Assembly (NCBI GenBank): GCA_016713325.1
Contig: JADJPJ010000061.1
Location: forward strand, 1 to 36,608
DNA length: 36,608 nucleotides
Reading direction: 5' to 3'
From: Candidatus Flexifilum affinis
GTDB taxonomy: Bacteria > Chloroflexota > Anaerolineae > Aggregatilineales > Phototrophicaceae
Below the pieces are notes generated by a model. It did no database searches. It was not told where the DNA came from and worked only from the letters and a program-made list of their open reading frames with translations. Shown here one piece after another: positions 29,797-36,608 of this stretch (within the stretch, counting starts at the first letter, position 1; each line of letters starts with the position of its first letter). The position numbers and the translations under genes were made by a program.

Positions 29797-30219
29797 ATGA
29801 CCGACCGCATCATTTCCATACCCGATACGCTCTACGAAAAAGCGCGGCTTGTCGCCGAGCAGACATCGCGGCGTGTGGACGACGTGATCCGCACCCGCCT
29901 GGAAGGCGCACTGGATGCGCCTCCGTTCGACCTGCCCGAGGGCGAACGGGATGAGCTGAAGGCCATGCACTATCTCTCGGACGATGCGCTCTGGACTATC
30001 GCGCGCGAGCGGATGCACAGGACGCTTCAGGAGCGCATGGCGGATCTGATGACCAGGAACACACGCGGTACGATCACTGAAAGTGAGTACGCCGAACTGG
30101 CGGAACTGGTGGAGCGGGGCAACAGGCTCACGCTGCGCAAGGCTCAGGCGATGAAATATCTGACCGAACGCGGGTACTTGCTGAGCGTGGACGATCTGAA
30201 ACCGGCAGCGAATGAGTGA
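29797..30219 (+). CDS. Hypothetical protein paired with HNH nuclease
   Basis: 140 residues. MTDRIISIPDTLYEKARLVA, EQTSRRVDDVIRTRLEGAL has an RHH/antitoxin-like strand-helix-helix start. Then comes a helical body (LSDDALWTIARERMHRTLQE, ESEYAELAELVERGNRLTLR, KAQAMKYLTERGY). It starts 35 bases after the XRE gene, with GAGGGAGACGAG upstream, and overlaps the HNH gene by 8 bases, so the two are translated together. Pairs of such a protein with a short HNH endonuclease occur in several bacterial genomes. A toxin-antitoxin or defence role is plausible but not shown. Confidence 0.65.
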   Translation: MTDRIISIPDTLYEKARLVAEQTSRRVDDVIRTRLEGALDAPPFDLPEGERDELKAMHYLSDDALWTIARERMHRTLQERMADLMTRNTRGTITESEYAELAELVERGNRLTLRKAQAMKYLTERGYLLSVDDLKPAANE

Positions 30220-30625
30220 AGCGTCGTGGGCGGAAACGATACGCCGTGTGCATGAGCGTGCGGGGTTCCTGTGCGAATACTGCCAGACCGCGCAGTACAT
30301 CACCGGACAGGCGATGCACGTCGATCACATCGATCCGGAGGGCGATGATGCCCTGGACAATCTCTGTCTGGCCTGCGGAAACTGCAATCTGAGTAAGGCG
30401 AAAGCCACATCGGCTGCGGACCCCGAAACACAGAGGACCGTTCCGTTGTTCAACCCGCGAACCCAGGTTTGGTCAGAACACTTTGAGTGGACCCTTGGCG
30501 GCACCGTGCTTCACGGTCTCACGTCGGTGGGAAGAGCGACGGTTGAGCGCCTCCGGATCAATCAGGATCGCGTGGTGAGTGCACGCAGCCTGTGGGTCTT
30601 TGCCGGTGTCCATCCGCCCAGATGA
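30212..30625 (+). CDS. HNH endonuclease
   Basis: 137 residues. Zinc-finger Cys pairs FLCEYCQ and CLACGNCN surround the nuclease core MHVDHIDPEGDDALDNLCLA, NLSKA, which holds the HNH triad (His-Asp-His, Asn, then Asn after the second Cys pair). The domain takes residues 15-70. The C-terminal half (PLFNPRTQVWSEHFEWTLGG, GRATVERLRINQDRVV) is the extension common in small stand-alone HNH proteins. It nicks or cuts DNA, target unknown. The start overlaps the upstream partner by 8 bases. It lies between the regulator and the recombinase of the element. Confidence 0.88.
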   Translation: MSEASWAETIRRVHERAGFLCEYCQTAQYITGQAMHVDHIDPEGDDALDNLCLACGNCNLSKAKATSAADPETQRTVPLFNPRTQVWSEHFEWTLGGTVLHGLTSVGRATVERLRINQDRVVSARSLWVFAGVHPPR

Positions 30626-30649
30626 AGTGAGTTCCTGAAGGAAAGCCAC

Positions 30650-32455
30650 ATGACCGAAAACCGTTACCTGCATCTGCTGCGTCAGGACTGCCCGCTGCCG
30701 CCGGGGACGTCTGTGGTGCTGTATACCCGCGACTCCGGGGGCGAGGAGCAGGATCGCTCGGTTGCCCAGCAGATTGAAGCCGCGGAAGAATACTGCCGGC
30801 ATCACGGGCTGGTGCTGGAGCGGGTGTACTGCGACGAAGCCGAGAAGGCGACGGCCGTGGAACGTCGGGATCAGTTCGCCGAGATGATGGCGGAGCTGCG
30901 CCAGCGGTTTTCGCTGATCTACGACCCGGACAAACGGGAAAAGAGGACGAGAAGCAAGCCGTATGGGGTGCTGTGCTGGAAGTCCAACCGGCTGGGGCGC
31001 GATCTGCTCCATACCCGGCATGTGAAGTCCGACCTGCGGCTGCGCGGCATCACGATCATCAGCCTGATGCCGATCGTGGAGACGGGGAACGCGGGACTCG
31101 ACGCGATCATCGAGACGTTCTACGAGTATCAGGACCAGCAGCTGCTGGAAGAGATCTCGGACAATGCCCGGCGCGGCTTGGCGCAGCTGGTCACGCTGCG
31201 CGATACCGACCCTGACTTTCTTCAGCACAATCCTGATTGGCCGAGTACGGGCGCGTATCTGGGGATCATGCCTGGCGGCGTGCCGGTGGGCTTCAGGGCG
31301 GAGCGGATCCGCGTGGGCACCTACAAGCGCAAGCGCGGCAAACAGAGCGGCGAGCCGCGCGTGGTGCAGCGCATCGTGCCGGACCCGGAGACCTGGGAAC
31401 GATGCCGCCTGGCGTGGGAAATGCGGCGGGGCGGCGCGTCGATCCGTGACATCATGCTGGCGACGCGGCTGTACAGGACGGCCAGCAGTTATGCCTCGTT
31501 CTTTGAGAACCTCATCTACACCGGGACGCTGGAGTACGGCGGGCAGCGGATCGCCGACTTTGTGCCGGCGCTGATCCCGATGGCGTGGTGGGAAGCCGAG
31601 CAGCAGCAGCGGACAGAACGGAGCAAGAAGATGCGCGGGGAGCAGCTTGATGGGAAGCTGGAACCGCGGCGGGTTGGCGCGCGGCATCTGCTCAGCGGGA
31701 TTCTGTACTGCGGACACAATGAGGGGGAAGAGCATCCCATGCTGGCGGATGCCATCCCGGCAAAGAAGGGGCAGCACGGACGCTGGGACTTTTACATCTG
31801 CTCGCGCAAGAAGAACTCACGCAGCCAGAAGTGCAGTTCCAAACGCATCGGCGCGCGCATCCTGGAACAGAGCGTTACCCAGGCGCTGTTCGAACATGTG
31901 CTGACGCGCGAGAACCTGCGCCAGCTGGCGGATACCATCGCGCAGCAGCTCAGCGACACGAATCATGACGCAAGTGTGCGGCTGGCGGCAGTTCAGGCGG
32001 AACTTCAGCAGGTGGAGCGGCAGATCGACAACCTGCTGAGCGCGATCGAGGAGATGGGGTTGTCGCCGAGCCTGCGGGAGAAGCTGACCAAACGGGAAGC
32101 CGAGCGGGAGCGCCTGAAGACGCAGGCGGACCAACTGCACCGGCTGGTCGTGAAGGCGGCAGACATCCCGCGGATCACCAATGCCATGATTGACGAGTGG
32201 ATTGAGTCGATCCGTGTGGCGCTGCAGAGCGACGACCTTGAAGCCGCACGCAGCGCGCTGCGGCATTTCGTCAGTAAGGTTGTTGTGAAGGATGGGGAAG
32301 GGACGATCTACTACACGTTCCCGGTCGAACTGGCAGAACCCGCGCGTAGAGGTCTAGGAAAAGGGGAGGTGGACCTGACGGTACTTCAATCGAACATCAT
32401 TTTGCCTCATCCACGAATGCGCAATTCCTCCATCGCATCGCGTTTCCACAACTAA
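30650..32455 (+). CDS. Large serine recombinase (site-specific integrase)
   Basis: 601 residues, intact. The resolvase domain begins VVLYTRDSGGEEQDRSVAQQ, with the catalytic Ser at about residue 29, and includes LCWKSNRLGRDLLHTRHVKS and IIETFYEYQDQQLLEEIS. The recombinase domain (YLGIMPGGVPVGFRA, GGASIRDIM, FFENLIYTGTLEYGGQ) precedes the zinc-ribbon-like segment (HLLSGILYCGH, YICSRKK...KCSSKRIG) and a coiled coil (LQQVERQIDNLLSAIEEMGL). This is the large serine integrase architecture. It probably inserts and excises this element. ATG 30650 has AAGGAAAG upstream. I found no obvious att core next to it. Confidence 0.93.
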   Translation: MTENRYLHLLRQDCPLPPGTSVVLYTRDSGGEEQDRSVAQQIEAAEEYCRHHGLVLERVYCDEAEKATAVERRDQFAEMMAELRQRFSLIYDPDKREKRTRSKPYGVLCWKSNRLGRDLLHTRHVKSDLRLRGITIISLMPIVETGNAGLDAIIETFYEYQDQQLLEEISDNARRGLAQLVTLRDTDPDFLQHNPDWPSTGAYLGIMPGGVPVGFRAERIRVGTYKRKRGKQSGEPRVVQRIVPDPETWERCRLAWEMRRGGASIRDIMLATRLYRTASSYASFFENLIYTGTLEYGGQRIADFVPALIPMAWWEAEQQQRTERSKKMRGEQLDGKLEPRRVGARHLLSGILYCGHNEGEEHPMLADAIPAKKGQHGRWDFYICSRKKNSRSQKCSSKRIGARILEQSVTQALFEHVLTRENLRQLADTIAQQLSDTNHDASVRLAAVQAELQQVERQIDNLLSAIEEMGLSPSLREKLTKREAERERLKTQADQLHRLVVKAADIPRITNAMIDEWIESIRVALQSDDLEAARSALRHFVSKVVVKDGEGTIYYTFPVELAEPARRGLGKGEVDLTVLQSNIILPHPRMRNSSIASRFHN

Positions 32456-32504
32456 AGCGCCTGCACCACCTCTCAACAGAAGACATCCATCGAATGGCAT
32501 CGAT

Positions 32505-32538
32505 GGGGAATGGGAAAGCAGCTCTCTCTCCCATCCCC
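32505..32538 (+). terminator. Hairpin after the recombinase gene
   Basis: GGGG-A-ATGGGA (32505-32515) pairs with TCCCAT-CCCC (32529-32538) around a 13-base loop. No T tract follows, so it is only a weak candidate terminator for the recombinase mRNA. Confidence 0.4.
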
Positions 32539-32654
32539 CTGAAGGCTCGCTGACCCAACCAGCAAGACTTCTCCGGACAGTCTAGCACGCTTCCTCAGAA
32601 GTCTCGGTTTGCCAGCGAAATCGACCCGGTTGTTTGCGCTGAGAGGAAGCAGTC

Positions 32655-33482
32655 ATGACCCGTGTTTTCGTATTCACCAACCATAAGGGTGGGGTGGCAA
32701 AGTCGACTTCGGCCACCAACATCGCCATCGGTCTGGTCGGCATGCTCCGCCGAGCCGGAGCCGCCAACCCCCGCGTTCTGCTCATCGACACCGACTCACA
32801 GGCACATGCCTCGCTGGTCACCACCGGACGGAAGGACTACGGCGCGGAGGACAGCCTCTATGCTGTTCTATCTGCTGACCGTCAGGATGCGCCGCAGACG
32901 CTGCTGGACTGCATCGTCCGGAGCGACTGGGATGAGGACCTGCACGTCCTGCCTGCCTCCCCGATGCTGGAAGGCGCAGAGCGCGAGCTGATGGCGGTGG
33001 CCGGTGCGCCGTACCGCCTGGCCGACCCGCTCAAAGCCGTCGCGCCGCACTACGCGGCGGTCGTCATCGACACTCGTCCCTCGTTCTCGCTCCTCACCGA
33101 GATGGCGCTGCTGGCCGCCACCGACGCCATCGTGCCCATCGAGCCGCGCTACCTGGAGACGGTCGGGCTGACCAGCGTGATCGAGAAGATCAACGCTGTC
33201 CGTGAAGGCTGGCGTCACCCTGACCTGCGCATCAGCGGCATCCTGGTGACGAAGATGGACGGCCGCATCCGCGGACATCAGCACCTCCTGAGTGAGCTGA
33301 AATCGCATTCGCTGCTTGGACGGCTGCTGCTGGGCGTCATCCCCAGGAACGAGGCGGTGTCGTATGCGCATCAGGCGCATCAGAGCCTCTTCGCCTACAG
33401 TCCCAATGCCTCGGCCAGCCGCGCCTATGCTCAGGTGGTCACCTCGCTGGTGCGCTACCTGAAGACGCAGGAGAAGGCATGA
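32655..33482 (+). CDS. parA: ParA-type partition ATPase
   Basis: 275 residues. The deviant Walker A is NHKGGVAKSTSATNIA (residues 8-23), with the signature Lys. Walker A' is VLLIDTDSQAHAS and Walker B is YAAVVIDTRPSFSLLTEMA. No N-terminal HTH is present, as in type Ib and chromosomal ParA. It uses ATP to move the ParB-bound centromere over the nucleoid. The stop overlaps the ParB start by 4 bases. ATG 32655 has GAGAGGAAG upstream. It lies 199 bases after the recombinase stop and is likely transcribed from its own promoter. Confidence 0.92.
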   Translation: MTRVFVFTNHKGGVAKSTSATNIAIGLVGMLRRAGAANPRVLLIDTDSQAHASLVTTGRKDYGAEDSLYAVLSADRQDAPQTLLDCIVRSDWDEDLHVLPASPMLEGAERELMAVAGAPYRLADPLKAVAPHYAAVVIDTRPSFSLLTEMALLAATDAIVPIEPRYLETVGLTSVIEKINAVREGWRHPDLRISGILVTKMDGRIRGHQHLLSELKSHSLLGRLLLGVIPRNEAVSYAHQAHQSLFAYSPNASASRAYAQVVTSLVRYLKTQEKA

Positions 33483-34705
33483 TGGCGGGGAAAGCCCACA
33501 ACACCAGCCGCATCGACGACCTGCTCGCCTCCGTCAGCGGCGACCTGCTCGGCGAGCTGCAGCAGTCCGCGCCGGACACCCGGCTGCGGGTGGAGCGCAT
33601 CCTGCTGGAGCTGGTCCGACCGGACCCGGTTCAGCCGCGCCGGGTGCTTCCGGAGAGCATCCACACGGCGTTTCACAACAGTCGGCTGACGCCGACCCAG
33701 GCGCTGCGCGAGCTGGTGCAGCTCGTCCAGGTGGCGGCGAGGCAGCGGGGACGGCCGTTCAGCAGCGTCCTCGAACTCCTGCCCAACCCCGACGACGAAC
33801 GTGAAGACGAGGCAGACGTCAAGCTGTCGCCCGAAGAAGAGCTGCTGCGCGACCTGGTGAACCTGGCGGTGACGATCCGCGACGACGGGCAGGTGAATCC
33901 GCTGACCGTGGTGGATGTCTCCCAGGGCGTGACGCCGCTGTTCCGCATCGAGACCGGCGAGCGGCGCTACTGGGCGACGTGGCTGCTGAGGGACTTCATC
34001 CCGCAGTACAGCGGCGACGGCATGATCCCCTGCATCGTCATCCCGGCGAAGCAGTCCTCGATCTTCCGGCAGGCGAAGGAGAACACGGCGCGGGCCGGAC
34101 TGACGGCGGTGGCGATGGCGCGGCAGGCTGCGCTGCTGCTGCTGACAGTACATGGCTACGAAATCCCTGCCTATGCCGTCGGCAACGACTTCTACCGGCA
34201 GGCGCTGGAGCTGGACCTGAGGAGCCGGCGCGAGTACACCGACATCATCCTGAGCGCCATGGGTGGGATAGGGAAGAGCCACTTCAGCGCCATCAAGGCG
34301 CTGCTTGATTCTCCGATGAAGCGCTCGAACTGGCAGATCGCTCAGCAATCGAAGAAGGGAAGCTGCGCCATGTACTGATTTCTCCGAGAATATCACGCCG
34401 AGATTGTCCGGCAGATCATCGACTTCAACCTCACCAGCAAGCAGGTCAAGGAGCTGTGTGAGGGCGGGCATTCGGATACTGAGATGACAGATCCGCTGGA
34501 CGATACTGCCTGCTGCCGCGGTGAAGATGGCCAAGCAGAGTCAGAACAAGTCAGCGCCACCTCGCCGCAGGACATCGCCCGAGCGCTCATCCGCCAGGAA
34601 GGCGACGTAACATCGCGCGCGCAAGCCTTCAGGCGCTGCATGGCTGTTGTCAGGAAGCAGAACGTTACCTGGCCGGGAATAAGTGTTTCACGGGCAACCT
34701 TTTGA
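33479..34705 (+). CDS. parB: ParB-like partition protein, two frameshifts
   Basis: The first frame (33479-34378) holds the N-terminal ParB/sulfiredoxin domain: LVNLAVTIRDDGQVNPLTVV and RIETGERRYWATWLLRDF (GERRYxA box), then the HTH region (YTDIILSAMGGIGKSHFSAI). A base lost near 34316 leads to FSDEALELADRSAIEEGKLR, then HVL. A base gained near 34386 leads to EYHAEIVRQIIDFNLTSKQV, KELCEGG, and on to a stop at 34705. That gives about 408 residues. The CTP-binding Arg box GERRYW is intact. It works with ParA on a nearby centromere, which I could not identify. The shifts fit the sequence-error pattern elsewhere. Confidence 0.82.
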
Positions 34706-34751
34706 GGATGACAAGATGAACACCTGGATCCGACCACCACCACAGGCAAAG

Positions 34752-34845
34752 AAAAAGCCCACTGCATGACACGCAGATGGGCGGGGGACTGTGGTACTGA
34801 TGTGAACTGGACCCTCACACTGTACCACAGCCCCCTCCCGCCTGC
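34752..34845 (-). ncRNA. Candidate structured antisense or control RNA
   Basis: Minus strand: a long stem (34822-34842 with 34780-34797; nine perfect pairs CTGTGGTAC/GTACCACAG plus a G/C-rich base) is followed by a terminator hairpin GCCCATCTGC/GCAGTGGGC (34757-34782) and TTTTT. The two stems share three bases. A promoter-like TTGAGC-N15-TATGCA (34849-34875) lies upstream, with short spacing. No ORF is convincing here. Location between parB and the Prim-Pol gene suggests a copy-control or antisense RNA. Confidence 0.5.
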
Positions 34846-35010
34846 AACTGCATAAGCCCTTGTCGTCACGCTCAACTCGCCTGACTTCAGCTTCGTGCTG
34901 CCTGGAGGGGTTGTGGTTTCCCGCGCGTTCCCATCTGACGCGACGGTCGGTGCACTGCGCCTTGTCACCGGTCGCAATTCTGCCATCATGCTCCGGCATC
35001 CGGTGCGCTC

Positions 35011-36608
35011 ATGACGCACCCGGCGTACTCGGCTGCGTTGCACTGCGTCGAGCGCGGCTGGTCGGTGATCCCGCTGATCGGCGGCGACGACCCGGCGCGC
35101 GGCAAGACGCCTGCCGCTGCCTGGTCGCGCTATCGCGAGCGGCTGCCGAGTGCGGAGGAACTGCGTCAGTGGTTCGAGAGCGGCAAACACAGCGCCTATG
35201 GCATCGTCTGCGGCAACTGTCGCAGCTCATCGTGCTGGACTTTGACGACGAAGCCATCGCCAAGCAGTTCCGCCGGCGCTTTCCCGACCTCGCGGCGACG
35301 TTGACCGTCCGCTCCGGTATCCGCGGCACACCACACCTGTACTTCCATGCGGACTTTCCGGTCGCATCACGAAAATTCCGTGGCGGCGACCTGAAGGGCG
35401 AAGGCGGCTACGTCGTCGGTCCGGGATCGGTCATCGCGGGACGCACTTGGACAGTCGTGCAGGATGCGCCGGTTCTAGCGCTCGCGCCCGAGCTGCTGGC
35501 AGCAGTCCTCGACTTCCTGGGCACGCGGACGATCTTCAACCGCCTGCTGATGAGAACGACCTCGCGCACGCACACGAGATCAATGAAGCGGTGGTCGTGC
35601 AGAAGTACCGGCGGGAAGCCGCGCGCACCGGGCAGCGGAACAACACGCTCTTCCGGATCGCCTGCCACCTGCGCGACCAGGGGTTCAGCCAGGATTGGAC
35701 ACTGCACTGCCTGGCGCAGACCCACGCCGAGCAGCCTGCCAGGTCCGGCGCCACCTGCGAACGGCTCGACCGGCGCCTGCGCGAAGCGGAGCGCACCATC
35801 GCCAGCGCCTACCGCCGTCCACCACGGCGGGAGCGTCCCAAGCCGACAGACGACGGCAGCCAGCCGCTCGACAACAGCATCCGTGAGGCGCTGCTCCAAC
35901 GGCCAGACGGCGCAGCCTTCCTGCGTGTCTACGAAGGGCTGCGGATGCTCGGCGTCGCGCCCGGCAGCACCTTCACCCGATCAGGAGGCGCTGGCACTGC
36001 TGAAGGGGATCGTCGGCGACTACTCGCTGCGCAAGGCGCTGCATCTGAGCATTGACGGCAGCGCGCCGGCCTTTTCAGCACACCCGTCTGATTTTCAACC
36101 GATTCAAGGGCCTGAAAACAAAGCAAAAAGATGCTTTGTTCCTCAGCAGGAACCAACACGAAGTCCGAATCCCGCTCATCGACCGGCTGTGCGCTACCGC
36201 ATGCCATCCATCGACGAGCTGCGGACGTGGTTGGGTGTACAGCCGACAGCAGGCGATCCCGTCGAAATAGACGAACTCCGCAGTCCGAAGACGTACCGTC
36301 AGGCGCTGGAGCGGGAGTTCATCCGCCGCCGACCGGGGCAGTATCCGCAGGCATGGCTGGCGCAGCGGCTGGGCGTGTCCACCCGGTCGATCTACAACTA
36401 CCATCGCGCGGAAGGCATCGTTGCTGAGCCGTGCTTCATCACCACGCCGCTCAACTTGAACAACTACGAGCGGATGCTCCCTCCGCCTGGGATGGCGAAG
36501 CGGATCGGACTGAACACACGCGGCAGATTCATCGAGGACGAGACCGGAAAACGCTACCCGGCGCTGATCGGCGTGGCGCAACGGCTGATGGGGCAGGGAG
36601 GCACGTTG
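35011..36608 (+). CDS. Prim-Pol / HTH replication protein, frameshifted, runs off the edge
   Basis: ATG 35011 starts a bifunctional primase-polymerase domain (PF09250-like): MTHPAYSAALHCVERGWSVI, PLIGGDDPARGKTPAAAWSR, then, after a missing base near 35218, LSQLIVLDFDDEAIAK with the DxD pair, TPHLYFHADFP, GGYVVGPGSVIAGRTW. A second missing base near 35524 leads to a PriCT-like part (NNTLFRIACHLRDQGFSQDW, IASAYRRPP). A third change near 35977 leads to DQEALALLKGIVGDYSLRKA. The frame then stays open to 36608 with an HTH (QAWLAQRLGVSTRSIYNYHR) and NLNNYERMLPPPGMAKRIGL. The gene continues beyond the window. It probably starts replication of the element. Confidence 0.78.

Noticed and set aside
30473..31777. 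Long minus-strand frame (434 codons)
   Set aside because: It is fully antisense to the intact serine recombinase, and its composition (His, Arg, Pro rich) is that of a shadow frame.
30650..32660. attachment site next to the recombinase
   Set aside because: No matching short direct repeat was found at a plausible second border within the window.

Overview
The window looks like a piece of a Chloroflexota-type genome or metagenome contig. I infer this from a clade-II (Sec-exported) nosZ cluster, a membrane-anchored cytochrome c with a Pro/Thr-rich stalk, tandem PCuAC domains and several Crp-family regulators. No rRNA or tRNA gene is present to confirm taxonomy. The left ~21 kb is respiratory chromosome-like DNA. 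The right ~14.5 kb (about 21.8-36.6 kb) is more GC-rich and is a plasmid-like or integrative element.

Left part: bases 1-1500 are decayed mobile DNA (an integrase-core remnant and a broken pRiA4b ORF-3-like gene). Then come a Crp/Fnr regulator, a small membrane protein, a complete IS3-family insertion (3171-4409) and a plus-strand group (ferredoxin-cupin, DUF2892-like protein, NnrS/heme-copper-like membrane protein, VIT1/CCC1 transporter). From 17.7 kb down to 7.5 kb on the minus strand runs a nitrous oxide reductase operon: nosZ, a NosB-like membrane protein, nosD, nosF, nosY, a two-domain cytochrome c, a YtkA/cupredoxin lipoprotein, a SCO protein, a double PCuAC protein, a ferredoxin and a cupin. 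No nosL is visible. The SCO, PCuAC and cupredoxin proteins probably supply copper to NosZ. Two further Crp-type regulators sit just upstream. Three near-perfect TGTGA-N6-TCACA sites (before nosZ, before one regulator gene, and before a FecR-like secreted protein) suggest one regulon.

Right part: a minus-strand module carries a ParR-like and ParM-like pair, a small DNA-binding protein, an HU-like protein, a ribbon-helix-helix/coiled-coil protein, a relaxase, a RepB-like primase and a DUF927-type helicase. A plus-strand module carries an XRE regulator, a two-gene HNH module, a large serine recombinase, ParA, ParB and a Prim-Pol/HTH protein that runs off the right edge. The element thus has two partition systems and two primase systems. 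Three gene-free stretches hold unexplained structure: 9-bp iteron-like repeats (21.79-22.2 kb), a run of six hairpins (26.57-26.82 kb), and a structured, terminator-ended minus-strand RNA candidate (34.75-34.85 kb).

About fifteen or more genes are broken by single-base shifts, several of them in C or G runs. This includes five core nos-operon genes in series. The simplest reading is uncorrected sequencing indels rather than true decay, so most broken genes are described here as one locus.
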